64,000 nt of DNA from Thereva unica (taxonomy: Eukaryota; Arthropoda; Insecta; Diptera; Therevidae). The translations under genes were made by a program, and so were the position numbers. Shown here piece by piece: positions 12,728-26,500 of the stretch. Positions within the stretch are counted from its first letter, which is position 1. Every line of letters starts with the position of its first letter. The notes under the pieces were generated by a model, which had not been told where the DNA came from, made no database searches, and saw only the letters and a list, made by a program, of their open reading frames with translations. The DNA is taken from contig OX465286.1 of the NCBI GenBank assembly GCA_949987705.1, positions 14,335,676 to 14,399,675 of the forward strand, written 5' to 3'.

Positions 12728-12777
12728 AAGAATGAAATTGCAATGCAATGAAATTCCTGCGGATAAAACTTTGACAT
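11596..12777 (-). CDS. RTE-type reverse transcriptase C-terminal part, open frame
   Basis: The frame is 393 codons, but the first about 17 residues (MSKFYPQEFHC...) come from flanking host and TIR-element DNA. LINE-derived sequence starts at about RIIVEQSTEF. RT motifs are in order: FVDYEKAFDSVNR carries the first catalytic Asp, SGVRQGCLLSPLLF follows, and DYADDICLLAH is the catalytic YADD box. The thumb-like region YLGSIITENGGAEEDV and the basic C-terminal block RRKWNWVGHTLRRENE are characteristic of RTE-clade elements. No in-frame stop interrupts it, so the copy is young or recently homogenised. The endonuclease domain is absent. Confidence 0.85.
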   Translation of the reverse strand: MSKFYPQEFHCIAISFLRIIVEQSTEFRSPLYLAFVDYEKAFDSVNRSFIWQALRRRGLPDKIIELIKALYNNFKCRVLHNGKLSDSFEVSSGVRQGCLLSPLLFLIVINDILVGALDSRTGGIQWGLLDRLKDLDYADDICLLAHRHQDLKNMINNLATESSPAGLRLNPTKTKEMRINANTIERTALNNRDVELVDKFCYLGSIITENGGAEEDVSSRINKARGAYACLFRIWRSTEISTNTKLRLFNSNVKAVILYGCETWKVTQFITGRLQVFINRCLRRILKIRWQDRISNEELWRRAGQERIDDQIRRRKWNWVGHTLRRENENLAKQALDWNPQGSRRVGRPRTTWRRTLLVEATTTGRSWSELRAVAQNRVRWRQTVSALCLMGD

Positions 12778-13090
12778 TCAAAATTTCAAATTGCAATTGC
12801 AGACAAATTGATCGTCTGGCCTCCGCGTTACAATGTATTTGAAGAGATTGGGAATGCCAGATGAAATAAATTTTTCAGTTAAACCATTAAATGTTATGCA
12901 AAGAGCGCTGTTGACAAATTTAGCTTTTTAATATTTGTTAAATTGTTTATATTTTTTTTATTATTTTAAATATAAGTAATTAAATTGAATATATGAATGG
13001 TTTTAAATGTAATAGCTTTTTTTTTACTTTTACAAAAGAGAGAAAACGGTAGAAATCAATATCATTGCACCACTTTTGCTCGTCAGTGTA

Positions 13091-13339
13091 GGTCTGCCAT
13101 ATGATCTTCAGAACAGCAATATTATCGTTCTATAATCCTTTGTCGTTTCGTGCCTGCGTCACCTACTTACATTTAATGAAGATCCTTTGGCCATCCTAAA
13201 GTTGGTTGAGCCTTTATGATGGCGATCATATTTCCTATTAAATATTTAGCTGGGCCCATTCATTCCAAGCTTAAAGGAGATTGCGGCAATAAAATAAAAC
13301 ATAATTATTACCACACTTAAAAGAAGTGCAATGCAAATT
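13091..13339. other. Unique-looking AT-rich sequence, no feature recognised
   Basis: The sequence continues past the right TIR of the Tc1 element. No coding frame, inverted repeat or known element end could be supported here. Confidence 0.4.
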
Positions 13340-13632
13340 TTTGCTTCCTTCTTTATTGATACGACACCTATTAATTTTTGCAAATATTGTTTTTGCTTCC
13401 TTCTTTATTGACACCTATTAATGTTTTCAAATATTGTTTTTGTTTCCATCTATATTGACATATATTAATGTTTTCAAATATTGGTTTTTGTTTCCTTTTT
13501 TAATGACACATATTACTGTTTGCAAATATTGTTTTTACTTCCATCTATATTGACACATATTAATGTTTGCAAATATTGTTTTTGCTTCCTTCTTTAATGA
13601 CACATATTAATGTTTTCAAATATTGTTTGGTT
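13340..13632 (+). repeat. Minisatellite, 47-48 bp period, about 6 imperfect copies
   Basis: The core CAAATATTGTTTTTGCTTCC, followed by a TATTGACACATATTAATG-like segment, repeats every 47-48 bp with substitutions. It lies just beyond the 3' end of the Sgt gene (minus strand). Confidence 0.9.
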
Positions 13633-14144
13633 ATTTATTTATTTATTTCAATTGAAAATGAAAACAGTTGTATGAAAAGAAAACAATGATTTTTTTTTAA
13701 AAAAGAAACAGCTTGCTAACAAAACAGTTCATATGTTTAGAAGACTTTTTCAGAAGACAATATTTCTCAATACAAACAAAAATGAATATTAAATACAATG
13801 TTCTTTCTTAGTTTAATTAATAAGCTTTGACAATTCTCAAACACGCGACCACCCGCAATTATTGTTAATTGTAGCCATTTCTTGTATTTCATCCAATTCA
13901 TTTTCTTTTGTTTTGTTATTATTGTTTTTTGAGATCAAGACTTTTTTAGAAATGAAAAAAAAAAAATAAATAAAATTATTATATTTAAAAATTGCAAATA
14001 CTCGACTCTGCTTTTTTTTTATCTCGCGGATATATCTTACTACAATAATTGGAAGAATATAGTTTTAAACAAAAAAAATCAACAAAACGACAAGAAATGC
14101 TTAAGATTATCAGACGATTAAAATCGATACTTTTTATATCAGTT

Positions 14145-14150
14145 TTTATT
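14145..14150 (-). promoter_or_regulatory. Candidate polyadenylation signal of Sgt
   Basis: On the minus strand the hexamer AATAAA lies about 140 nt downstream of the Sgt stop codon at 14,290. It is the nearest canonical signal I saw; use is inferred. Confidence 0.4.
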
Positions 14151-14289
14151 TACACATACATATTGTTTTTTTTCTGCTTTTTTTTTTCTTTTTGTAAATG
14201 ACAGTACCTAGCTATTTACATAACTAACAGACTGTGATTTCTAAACATTTAAATATAGTAAAATTTTATAATATTATGATCTAGATCAT

Positions 14290-14575
14290 TTAGTTGCTTC
14301 CCCCATTACCGGGGGATGGTGGCTGCTGTTGTCCAGTATTTGTTGTATTATTGGAAGCAGCTGTATTATCCGGCGGATTTTGTGATGACCTGTTAACATT
14401 AGTTTGGCCCTCACCACTGGCGCCAGTACCACCAGTACCAGGTGTTGCACCAGTAGCTGGTGCCGGTGGTGTTCCATCATTAGCTCGTACATTAGCAAAA
14501 TCCATAAGCTGCTGCCTAAATCCCGTGATTACATCGGGATATTCTTGTGCCACTTGCATTACTAGCTGGCGGCTG
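14290..14575 (-). CDS. Sgt: Sgt exon 4 (C-terminal client-binding region and tail)
   Basis: The acceptor AAACAG precedes 14,575. The incoming phase 2 from exon 3 gives Ala-Ser-Arg-Gln-Leu. The exon encodes SRQLVMQVAQEYPDVITGF, followed by a tail rich in Gly, Pro, Thr, Asn and Gln, with the stop at 14,290. The ALLxAGxQL..Q..NPELxxQLR-like pattern of SGT C-termini supports the assignment, but similarity is modest and the distance to exon 3 is large. Confidence 0.72.
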
Positions 14576-17500
14576 CTGTTTTAATGGTAATTTTTTAATT
14601 AATAGTATCAATCAATTTGATTAAGTAGTTTATAATTATAATTTTCAATCCTAGGCTTAAAAAAGTAAAATAAAAATCAAACAATCTACTACAGAAAGCA
14701 TTCCTTTACAAATAATAAATGCAGCATGCAATGTAATTCAGGATTATTGTTAGGTGATAATGGCAAATCTACAAAAAATTAATGTTAGTAACAGCAATCA
14801 TCTTGACGTGAGTAGCAGGATGTTGAGAAGCTAAAAAGATAAAAAAAAATCAAAGGATCATTCGATGACAGAAGGTAAACCCATCAACGATCTCATCACT
14901 AAATAAAAAAGCGCATTGCTTCCGTTAAAACTCCCAATGGTTCTTTAGCTGGGATGGCCTTAGAACACATTGGAATCGGAGGTAATATCTTCCCATCAAT
15001 CCTGTAAAGACGGCCATTATTACGGGCCCGAAGGTCTTACAACAAACCCACGACACTACTTCCTACTCGTACCACACGCAACTCCCACTATTCCATATAT
15101 GCTTCATAGCTGAGATGAGCAAGAAATTTGGTATTAACACAAAGGCTACCTTTAATCTATCTTATCCATGAACATGACGGATCCTACCGGCTATGGAGGC
15201 CCTAGAAACTAAACCTGGAGCCTTCCTCAAGTCCTCTGTGATCTCATGGAGGCGGTATTACTAACCCTTTTAAATTGGGCTGCCACCGTCGGACTCAGCG
15301 TTAACTCAGAAAAAAACAGAATTAGTCTTCTCCTCGAGGTATAAAACCCCACCCCTAACTCCTCCCCGGCTTAACAATGTTAGGCTCAAATTTATCAACA
15401 GTGCCAAATATCTGGACAAGAAGCTCTTCTGGAATGAAAACACCGAAGAGCGGCATTAAGAAAGCGAACATAGCGCTTTTTCGCTTGCAAAAAATACATC
15501 AGGAAGAAATGGAGGGGATATACACAGCGATTGTCCGCCCAATACTCCTATACGGGGTCTTAGTATATGGTGGTCAAGCTTAAGTGAGTCCCCTGTGTTA
15601 AACAAACTATAGAAAGTGCAAAGATGTATGAAGCAAGGGCACTTCGCTCCACACTTACGGATGCCCTATACGCTATGGTATACCTCCCCCTCCCCTTTGA
15701 ACCTTGTGGCAAGGGAAAATGCGACTATCGCAACCTTTGGAATAAAACAATCTGGATCTTGCTCCGGAATCAGGAGAGGGCACTTTAAGCTGCTGGATTT
15801 TGCCAGCATTCCCAGAGCAACCGATTTTCGCATATCTGAGGTCACCTTCACGAAGAACTACGAGGTCCTCATCCCTTCGCGTCGTGAATGGAGTAATTGA
15901 CCACATAGTATTCAGAATGCAATAAATTCCTTCACTGATGGCTCTAAGCTTAAGGGCCGAGTGGGAGGAGGCGTCTTCTCACCGGAACTTGGGATTGAAG
16001 TTTCCTTCCCACTACCCGATCCCTGTAGTGTATACCAAGTGGAGGTTTTAGCCATGCATGAGGCTGTTCTGCAAATCAAACAGCAAGAACCAAACTGTCT
16101 ATATCTTCTCAGATAGTCAGGCGACTTTGAAGGCCCTGCGCTCTTGCACTAACAACTCCAGAACTATCTCTGAATGCCGCAGATCTCTTAACGAGATGGC
16201 TCAGGACTCTCCTCATATGGGTGCCCGGGAAACTGTAAAGCTGACGAAGTGGCTAGGAAGAGCAAAACCGCCACTCTCCTTCCTGGAAAGTAAATGGTTA
16301 GTATACCCTGGGCCACTTGTAAACTCCAATGCAAACGGCAGACAATGCAACTAGCAGAGAAGCATTGGAGAGATCTTAACAAATGCAGATTGGCCAAAAT
16401 TACTTGGCCCTAGTACGATCTCAGGCGGATCACTTCACTGCTAAGCCTGGGTAGACGAGACCTCTCGGTTACAGTGGGAGTGCTGACCGGACACTGTTTG
16501 ATAGGAACGCATGCGGCTCGCTTAGGTCTACCATCGTTAATTTCTCGAACAGTTAAGCCGCCTTATTGAATGCCACGTGTCTACAACAACGTTACGGTGA
16601 TGTTCGGGCTGGCAAGAGTAGGGGCAAATTCATCACTTGTCTACAGCTTAGCAATCTGCCATCCGGAATTTAATCGACCTTGTTTCGTCATAGCTGGACA
16701 AGAACCTAAGGCGCTCGTCAAGCTAAAAGATTCATTCGAATCGACAAAGGTTTTAAATTTCAGGAGATGGAAGCTGAAAGAGTAACAAAGCTTCTGACGG
16801 GCAAATAGTGCTGGAAGTTGATGGTAGCTGTGAAATGTTAATCAGAGCATCGAGTATGATCATGAGGAGTGATTGATGTGCAACCTGATAGCGGATATGA
16901 CGTCTCCTAACTCTCACTACGACCTTCAAGAGGGATAAAGCTGTTAACTCTGAATTTATGCTGGGCAACACCCAGCGGAAAACGATATATGTATGTTAGT
17001 AGGTGAGAGGATGGATCACACCCCACACCCAAGATGAAGATATCGTGGTTGCTATAACGATCACCTAAGGGCACTGGCACACCAGGAATCGGTTCGGAAC
17101 CGGGTATTGGGGACCTACTAGTTAGGTGAAGAGGGCCGATCGGTCTTTTAGGGCACAGTAGAAAGAATGTCAGGAACCAGAAATACGCGCACGACTGCTA
17201 AAAGCCAACAAAGCCTACTATAGTCTGTCAAGGCTCTTCAAATCCAAATATCTAACCATAACGTCTAAACTTTTACTATATAAGACAATGGTCTTACCCA
17301 TTCTCACATATGCATCCGAAACGTGGGTGCTTAGCAAAAAGCACTCAAACCTCTTGGGCGTGTTTGAGAGGAAAATACTTCGGAGGATTGTTGGCCCCGT
17401 ATGTGAGGAAGGACGATTCCGGAGACTCTTCAATGACGAGATCTACGAGCGCTATCGCGACATAGATGTTGTGAAGAAAATAAAGCTCGGTAGGCTCCGG

Positions 17501-20500
17501 TGGGCAGGGCATCTAGCTCGTATGAGTGAAGATGAGCCTGCTCGGAAAGTTCTCTGCGGTAAGACCTATGGGGTGCGACAGCGAGGGAGGCCCAACCTTC
17601 GCTGGAAGGATGGCGTGGACCAGGACGCTCAGAGTTTAGGGATGCCAAACTGGATGACATCGGCTCAGAATCGGGACCGGTGGAGAGAACAGTTGCGCGA
17701 GGCCAGGACCGGATCCCGGTTGTAGAGCCGTTAAAGAAGAAGAAGAAGAAGAAAGAATGTCAGGACACTTGTTGGCTTGATTACTAGACGCTGCGCCCTG
17801 GGTGGTTATCCTGGAATGTGATGCGAAAGTGGGAAGCAACCGGAGCTCAGTTGCGTGCGATTTAGTTTTTGTATCGCTGAGTGCGATAGCATCGTATTGA
17901 AATTATTGCCCTATACATATTCGAAAAGAAATGATTTTCAGCCAACCAACATTAATCAACTTAATTTGACATTTTGATGCGAACAATTGTTTCAAGAATA
18001 TTTTAAAACAAATAAATAAATTCAGCACATCCGTCAATTGCTTTACTCACGAACTGTAATCCGATGATCGACGGACAAATTTAATTCGAATTCGCATTGG
18101 GGATACCATTTTCTTACTTTCAATTATCATTACAGCGCATTCCAGGATTACCACTTATCGAGGACAGGAAGGACGGAGGCATGCAGGCTTCAAAGCTCTG
18201 CCGCATGTTCTCTGTAAGTAACGAACGGTCTAGTCGAAGTGAGAAGCCACTAAGTCAACACGTGGTATCATGGAAAGTTAACTTCGTTTGATCGAACAGG
18301 AGATGGCTTTCCTCGCTCGCATATTATGCTTCGAGGCGATGCCCGCAGAAGGCAAAAAAAGTTATTTAGGTCGAAGAAATAGAAAGGCGAAGTCGATTTC
18401 GAAAAATCTCTTTGGGATGGCAGACAGTCAAACGTTAACCCCAAGCTACCGATCATCCAAGTGCTACGGATCAGAAACGTGGTTGGCAGCACTGGAATGG
18501 AGCAACAAGGTCGCTAAAGACCATTTGGTAAGCGAAGATCCGAAACTAGCAATAGAGACAGAAATCGTAAGCTCGTATGATCAATAAAAATTCCATATAT
18601 GCACTCATTGCCCAAATATAAAAGCTTAGATAAGTTATTTTGAAAACTCTTGTAATTTCAAATTTGTTACTAAACTATTTTTCTTTAAAAACAATTTTAA
18701 TCATTGTCTACATATACAAAACTGACAAAAAAATTCGTATACATTTTGTTAGTTCATCGATTCTATGATGGTCCAAGAAACACAAATTAAAAAAAAAAAT
18801 ATAACAAAAATAATTTATACTAACAGATCTAAAATTCCCTCATGATTCCTTGTCATTAAAGATAAGCTAAAAAAATAAGAGAGACGAGAAAGGATAAATA
18901 GCGAAATTAACTACATACCACAACCATTACTATAAAAGGAAAATAACCAAACATATGTAAATAATATTAAAATAAACAAAATTATCGGTGGTATTCTCGT
19001 TGGCGAGTGACGTGACTACGAGGAACGCGGTGGTGTGAAACTGTCGATACCTACGCACGTATTCAGGAAAATTTCATTTCACATGCCACCTTGCGACAAT
19101 TAAATACGAATTTAGTCGATTTACTCGGCAGAAGTCTGTTAGATTGACAATGAGAACACAATTCAAGGTCGAAGTGACACATCTGCCACGTCACTCGACA
19201 ACCAGAATAAGGCTGTATACTTTTACCAAAAAAGTGTGCGACATTGAATAAGCGTTAATCTAATAACAAACGTGCAGCTAATTATGAAAGTGACCTATGT
19301 ATTGCGTTAGCTACCGTGCAAATGAACAGGTCATCGTGGGAGCCTGTCAAAGATAGAAACGCTCTACGCCTTAAACGCTCTAATTCGACCAATTTAAGCC
19401 AATAGTAAAGGTTACACAAGGTGACTAGTCTGCTCGCATACGGTATATCCGCGTTGGTGAGAATCCAGGAATGAGGAGGAATAACTAATTAACGTCGGTA
19501 ATAGGGAGCACACCCTTAAAGGCTTACCAAGCCAAGATGTAAATGTCATCGTGTCGAGGGCTGCTTGGCAGCGGGCAGTTTTTTAAACTCGTGCGTACTA
19601 TCTCCTTGGGCACCGGCCGCACCCAGTTGTGTAAGTCTTATCCTGATATGGAGGCGCTGTCAGGATGGACCTTTCCTTTCCTGCCATACTCGTGGGAAAA
19701 CACACAAAAGCTGAAATCGTCCAACACAGAAGGTTCTTGTCTTCCCAATCAAGTGTCGCAGGCAATGCTGCTGAAGAACTACCTGCCAAGGTTGTCGGAA
19801 CAACCCTGAAACCCAGCAGGCGCCACCAAGAGAGGCAAAGAAGGTACAAGTACAATCGGGGAGCGTACCTGATTCCCGCAACCGAGAGGCTTCAAGAAGC
19901 AGACCCAGGCAGCCCCTTTACCAAAAGTTTCTGGATCCACCAGAAAATTTACAACACCAGCCTTCCACACCGGGATAAGTTTGCTGGAATCACCTGGTCC
20001 TTAACAACTTTCCCGAAGGCAAATTGACGGAGGAGTAACAGTTGTTGATGGCAATAGTTGAAGATCACCTGTACTAACAAACTCTAATGGCTGACGGGTT
20101 GGGTTTTAAAGGGCTGTAACCTCAAAGTAATTGAGTAAAAGCATCTTCCCAAATTTGGACCAGGTTCTAGTTCCGTTCACCAGAAGAGCCAAACCTAGAG
20201 GCTTTAAGAAAACAAAAAAAAAAAACAAATATATAGGAAAAAGGAAATGATATGCAGATCCCGATGCAGCTTGTTGGGATCTACAGCCGAAAGCCATGTA
20301 CTAAGATATCCACTACCATCCTTAGGCCCATGGTAACTTACGGGGCTTTAGCCGCCAGAAGCGCTTAACAGCCGAGGACATTCTATAATAATCAGGAGTC
20401 TGGCTTGGTACAGCGAGCAGTACGGAAGTTTGCTATTCTATCCGTAAAATACGCGAAGGATTAAAAAAATAAAAAAAATATAAAAGAAATTCGCCCGCTG

Positions 20501-23500
20501 CAGTGTAACGCGAAGGCTTGTTCAACCTTTTAGACACAACACGCAACCGACGAATAGCAGAAGTAATTACCCTTGCTCCCCCTACCCACACCCGAATCCC
20601 GGAGCTGCAGTGGTCGCACTCAAAATCTGTCGGCCGATGAAATTTGCCCCGTCTCAAAAGGCTTTGACGCGGACAAATTTTATTGACTCTGATGGTTGCG
20701 GCAAATGTAATTCCGGGAAATATCCCTGAGGATGTGGCACAACAGAAGTCCCCAGAAGCCTACAAGAACTCTAGAAGGCCTATTGGTGGGGGCTTATTAA
20801 TTTTTTCCAGTCCACTGAGTGGGCTTTGTGTTTCCGAAACAAAAACAACAACGATGCCGCTATCTGTATCACCAGGATCATACAGGAAGGAATGCATTTA
20901 TTCATTTCTCTTCTACCAAATCTGTGAAGCCAACAGGTGGTTTTATCGGGATTATACATATGAACGCAATCAGAAACAAAGAAGACGCCTTGCGAACGTA
21001 CAAGGGTTTCCCGCGCGAATTGCCCCGCCTAGAATATATAAAACTAAGATATTCCTGTAAAGTCACCATCAGGAATGTCAAAACTTCATTTGACAGCAAG
21101 ATGAGAAGTAAACTCCTTAATGCTACGTCTAGTAGCAAAAACTTCTGGTCCTTGGTAAGCTCCATCAAGAAGAATTTCACTACATCCACAACTCCTTCCT
21201 TCATCCACGATGAGAAGGTGGTAACAGACAGCAAATCCAAGGCCGATTTTTTTTATATGAAAAAACCAAGCTTAGAAGTAACCCTTTATGCTACCAGTCC
21301 GTCATGTCGTTCAGGCCGTGGTGATTTATTAGCATCTCTGTTTGCCACAAATTGTTCTTTACTCAAAACTGATATGCTAAGCTCGGTCCTCGAGCATAAC
21401 GCTCATTTAATGGGCAGGGTATTCTTCGGGACTCGCGAGGTGGACAGGTGCATCAAGGAGGTCGATGCCAACACTGCCACGACTAAGCCGCGATATTTTA
21501 TTCCACCTATTCTCAACCATTATTATCGCGACTCTGACATCAGAGCAACGAGTTGAATCTCATCAACCAACCCATGACATGTGCTTGGTGGAGCGAGGAG
21601 GGCTAGCGAAGGCTATGACAGGAGGAATCAGGAATGTAAAGAAGGAAGAAGAAAGAAGGAAAGTTGTGTAGGTGGGGGAAGTGTGAGGCGAAGGACCGTG
21701 GTACTGAGGGGATTCGAACCCGGGACCTTTGGTGCCTTACTGCCCAGTCTACCAAGGCGCCCATTTGCCTTACAGAACACCTCAACTGAAGTTTGTATGG
21801 ATCTGGTGAATAGTCTGGTTGCTTTGGACATCTCCAAGGCTTTTGATAGAGTATGACACTCAGCTATGTTAGCTAAACTCAAAGCTATTGGAATTGACTC
21901 ACTTCTGCATACGTGTATTGAGAGCTTCCTGTCTGGCCGTTCAATTAAGGTAGTATTGGATGGGTCAAATCTGAATCTCACCCAACTCTGTGGGATTCCC
22001 CAGGGGTCATTTCTATCACCTGCCCTATTTCTTATCTTTATAAATGGCCTACTTTCAATCCCCTCCAGCGACGGTACCCTGCGTTACTCTTACAACTTCG
22101 ATACAAGATAGACACATGCCAGATCCTGTCTTGGTGACCGTGAACTAATGTCCAACTAAATTAATAACGACATGAAACTCATTCTAGAGTAGGGAAGTAA
22201 GAATCTTGTCGAATTCAACTCCACCAAAACCAAGTACTGTCTTATTTCAAAAAAAAGTTCAACACTTCTCCATGCGTGACAGTGGATGAAGTTGAACTAA
22301 TGGCCGACCCATCCCTACACATCTTAGGCGTAACATTTAAATATCACGACACATTGGCATGATTATCAGACACTGCTTTAAATTACCATTTATGGAGGAG
22401 GACCCCACTTGCAGGCTCTGCCATGTTTTCCGAGTGTGAGACCCTGCTCTTCAAATCCAAGCATCTAAGTTGCTGCGTCTAAGACGATGGTCGACACTCA
22501 CATATGCATTCCAGAGGAAGGTGCTTAGCAAAAAATCACTCGAGAATTGTCGACCCGTTATTGGGGGTCAAACTCTACAATGAGGAGATGTATTAGCGTT
22601 AAAGGGACATAGAGATGTTGTTAAGAAAATAAAGCGCTCAGTATGGGTGTGTTTCAAGTTCCATCAATTATTGCAATCATTCCATCTTGTCAACATCATT
22701 GACATTGAGTGTCCCATTTTCCATTATTTTTTGTCGGATTCGAACAATTGTATATCAATGAGTAGAGTTAATTTTCATCACTGATTTCCGATTGCGATAT
22801 AACTTGAAACACACCTTATGCTCCAGTAGGCAGCGCGACGCCCGAGCTTAAAGATGCCAAATTGGATGACATCAACTCAAAATCGGGACCGGTGTACAAC
22901 CGTACCGATCGAACAGAGAACATTCAGCTGCGATAGGATACGATGTGGAGAAATTGAAGAGTTGACAATGTGGGTGACACCGCCGTAATGATTTTTGCTT
23001 CTTATCACTTGAAGGTTTTTCTTCTTTCTTCTTTGATCCGTTAGCTGGCGGTCCGAGCAGGAGGTCCCCGCAACGGATACGCTGCTGTCGGTGCCGCTGG
23101 GTCTCGAACTCTATTTATTTATTTATTTAATTACAAATAGCTTACGGCTAATACATACATACAGATATATTTAAAACATAACACAGCCATTCTTATAACT
23201 ATTTTTAAACTTACATATAAAAATAAATATTTCTAACTATGTACATATTAATTTAAGTCTTTTGCAAATATAGCACCACATTAAATTCATTAGAACAATA
23301 TACATAATTTCATATTTAGTGTCACTTTGGAAATAAAATAAAAAAAAATATTTTAATTTATTGGGAATAGTGTCGTAATTTAGCGTTTACGAGCGTGTGG
23401 TTTGTCCCCGTGCCCTGCACCATCTCTGCCGGGGTTCTAAGGCTAAATTTTATCACCGACCATTTTCCTAGTCTATACAAACCACCTGCTCTTAATCTCT

Positions 23501-26500
23501 TCCAACTTACTTCACAGCTTTGATGATGACGATACTCTGCCTTAAGGCCCCCATGCACGGTTAAATTGTATGTACATTCAGATTTTCATCAAATCCATGC
23601 GTGCCACGAGTTTTGATCGGCCGATCGGCTCACAAACGATAGTTTTGGTTGTACATCCGCACTTCGATGTATGTGAGACTTGCGTCTCATGCTTTCAAAA
23701 ATATAGGACCAAACGCGTGCCAGACCTTACCTTTTCAATCATGAGCTCATTCATTCCCAACTCTATCAGCAGGTACATCAAACTTATTCTTATTTGAGAC
23801 TGCAAGAATCGATTTGAATCTCACACCTCCAAAATAAAGTACCTTCCTTCTGTCGCAGCGGACGGTGTGAATTTAACGGCTGATCCATCTTTTAACATCC
23901 TAGGCATAACTCTAACTGTAGATCTGCGATAGAATAATCACATATTCCAAATCACCAAACAAGCATCTCAATGTGCGGGATTTCTTAAGACGTGTAAGCT
24001 CCTCCTTCTACCAGTAGTCCGTGCCACAGTCTACAAAATCCACATTCGGCCTCGGTTTGAATACAGCTCGTTTATCAAGGCAGGCGTCTTAGAATCCACT
24101 TTGACGTGACTGGACAAGGTGCAAAACCGCGCCATCAAACTCATCAGTGATGGCACCTTGTAGCCTCCAGGGACTTATTGAGCCACCATAGGAATATAGC
24201 AGGCCTTTCCAAATTCTATCAGTTCTACTGAAATTAATAACTTCCTGTCAGCAAGGAAATGGAATTGGGTTGGCTACACCTTGCGCGCGAAAATGAAATT
24301 CTAGCCAAACAGGCCCTTGACTGGAATCCGCAAGTATCCCGTCGAATCGGAAAACCTAGAACAACGCGGAGGAGAACCCTACTAGCAGAAGCCGCAACAA
24401 CTGGGAGATCCTGGTCGGAGCTGAGAGCTGTCGCACAAAACGGAGTCCGCTGGAGGGCAACTGTTTCCGCCCTATGTCTCATGAGGGATTAAAGGAGCGT
24501 AAAGAAGAAGAGATTTCTAGATATTCATGTACAGTAAGTACATCTTTGCCACTTAATCTTCAATTTCTTCTTGATCATCATTCTTCTGAAAGTTTTTGGA
24601 TCAGTCTCAATGACGAACAAATATGTGCTCTTAGTTTTCTTGTTTATTTTCACCTCCATCTCTGATCCTGTCAGTACTATTTGTGGATTTTGATTTCTTA
24701 TTGCTTGCAACAAGTCTTCGTCCTCCATTTCTTCATCAACATCGTAGATTGTTATTCTTGGATTCTTCAATTTCGGGATTTTTGCTTCATACTCCTTTCC
24801 CATTTTCTTCGCAGCTTCAGCATTAATCTTTTCTTCTTTGGTCGTACATGTTATTGCAATTCCACCATTCCTAATTTTCGTAACATTCTCAATACCAACT
24901 TTTATCTCAGCAGGGTTTAATTTTTTTTGCAATCCCTCTTTGCTGTCTCGCTGGTCTGATTTTGCGTGTTTGGGTGTCTCTTTCACTATGTCTGCATACA
25001 GTTTCTTCATGTCGTTCTGCATCTGCACATTCATATTTTTTTATTTCATTCAATTTTCTTGCCACCAACTGTCCCATTGTTAACTTCATAGTTTCCATCG
25101 TTCAAGTCATGATTTTCTTAACTGAGGTATCCATCATATGAACATATTGTTCATTGCATTTATCACACATTCGTATTAGGTTTTTATTCTTCTTTATAAT
25201 TCTCATTTCTGTACCCCTAATTGGGACCCACAGGATAGCATGCGATCGCAGCGGATTTTTTTGGAACTAAAAACATGGCGGCCAGTAATACACATCAGCT
25301 GTCATAACTATTGTAAAAAACGTGTTGACATTTTTGTTTGTTTCACTTTTTATTAGATTAAAACATTTTTCAATAAGTGAATATTTTAAATCGACCTGGG
25401 ACAATGTCCGGAGAAGAAAAATCAGTGAAAAAAAGTAATCGCAAGGTCTGTTTTGTGACTGATTGCACGAGTTCATTGTCAAAAAACTCTGAGCTATTTC
25501 CCAAAGAAAAAGAGCAGTTACGTTGAGATTGAAAATCTTTTCGGTGAAAAAGAAAAGGTCGATCGTTACGTTGTGTGGTGCAAAAAACTTGGTGTAAATA
25601 GTGGCAGCAACCTGGATGGGTACGTTGTTTGTTCCAGGCACTTCAAAAAAGAGAGTTTTACACACCCGTCAGGTTTGTTTTTCAAACGAGTCATTTCTAA
25701 ACAAAAATTATTTCACTAGCATTTATCCTAAACTTTTTTTATTAAATGGAAAATGTTTTTTGTTGTTTATATAGTCAATTATGAAGGAATGAAAAAAATC
25801 CTGCGAAAAGATGCAATTCCTACTGAAAATCTTGGAAACCTTCAAACTAACGTTGCAGAAAAATCGGAGCAATGCAAAAGCAAAAGACAATTCAGATTGG
25901 TTTGTATTTTTTATTCCAAAAACTTTTAATTATGAATGATACGTCAAATATTAAGATTTTCATATTTTTATTTATAGAAAAACCGACGAGCTAAGAAAGA
26001 TGACAAAATGGTAAAAGTTTCAAATGATGAGGTACGGCTTTAAGATTCGATTCGGAGCAACCGGGATGATCTTGACGCTATAGAATAAATGTGACACGTC
26101 AAATAACTTTATTAATTAACACTTTAAATTGGTTGTTAATTGATATTATGACTCTTCGACAGTTAATTAACTGGTACAGATGAAAACTTCGAGGACTTAC
26201 TCGAGGAAGAACATCCAGTTTCTGTCGAGCAGGGCATAGATGAAGTGAACCAAAAAATTGCCGAATTGCCGAATGGCTTATGGTGGACGAGCATCCGACA
26301 AAGCCATTTTTGAACAGAGCAATGTAATTAATCAGTTGCGCAGCAACAAAGATGCTGTAATGGTTGATAAGGGGTTTCACATCTCAGACATTTGTACAGA
26401 ACATCGCGTGGAACTTATAAGACCGCCTTTTTTACATGATAAGTTTTCCGAAGAAGAAGCCTTCCGAAATAGAAAAATCGCAGCAGCGAGAGTACATGTA

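Larger units (their letters stand above)
11220..12824. mobile_element. TIR-bounded insert (ends GGGGGCTAGACGATCAATT) nested in the Tc1 element
   Basis: The left end GGGGGCTAGACGATCAATT at 11220 is matched in inverted, slightly diverged form by the right end at 12,806-12,824. The left end is itself the first arm of a 68-bp hairpin (11,220-11,287). The interior is AT-rich and repeats short TTGCAATATTGCA-like words. The superfamily is unknown, and no clean target-site duplication is visible. It hosts the RTE LINE at 11,570-12,727. Confidence 0.65.
9850..13088 (-). mobile_element. Tc1-type DNA transposon with a nested insertion
   Basis: The ends carry an inverted repeat of about 27 bp beginning CACTGACGAGCAAAAGTGG (9850 inward, and inward from 13088). 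It is flanked on both sides by the TA target dinucleotide typical of Tc1/mariner. The transposase lies on the minus strand. The full span is 3.24 kb, but 11,220-12,824 is a foreign insert; removing it leaves about 1.6 kb, the usual Tc1 size. The insert lies upstream of the transposase start, between it and the right TIR. Confidence 0.92.

Noticed and set aside
11596..12777. Using the ATG at 12,777 as the true start of the RTE protein
   Set aside because: The first about 17 codons lie outside the LINE, beyond its 15-bp target duplication, so the ATG belongs to the flanking DNA.
18288..18587. Possible small host gene (99 codons)
   Set aside because: No recognisable motif, splice structure or codon evidence; it lies within the Sgt intron among repeats.
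21700..21763. A functional tRNA gene
   Set aside because: A- and B-box-like motifs are present, but no cloverleaf can be completed and the same unit occurs as a dispersed repeat, so it is a SINE head.
25267..25665. Minus-strand 132-residue ORF
   Set aside because: It is antisense to the THAP exon and has no domain of its own.
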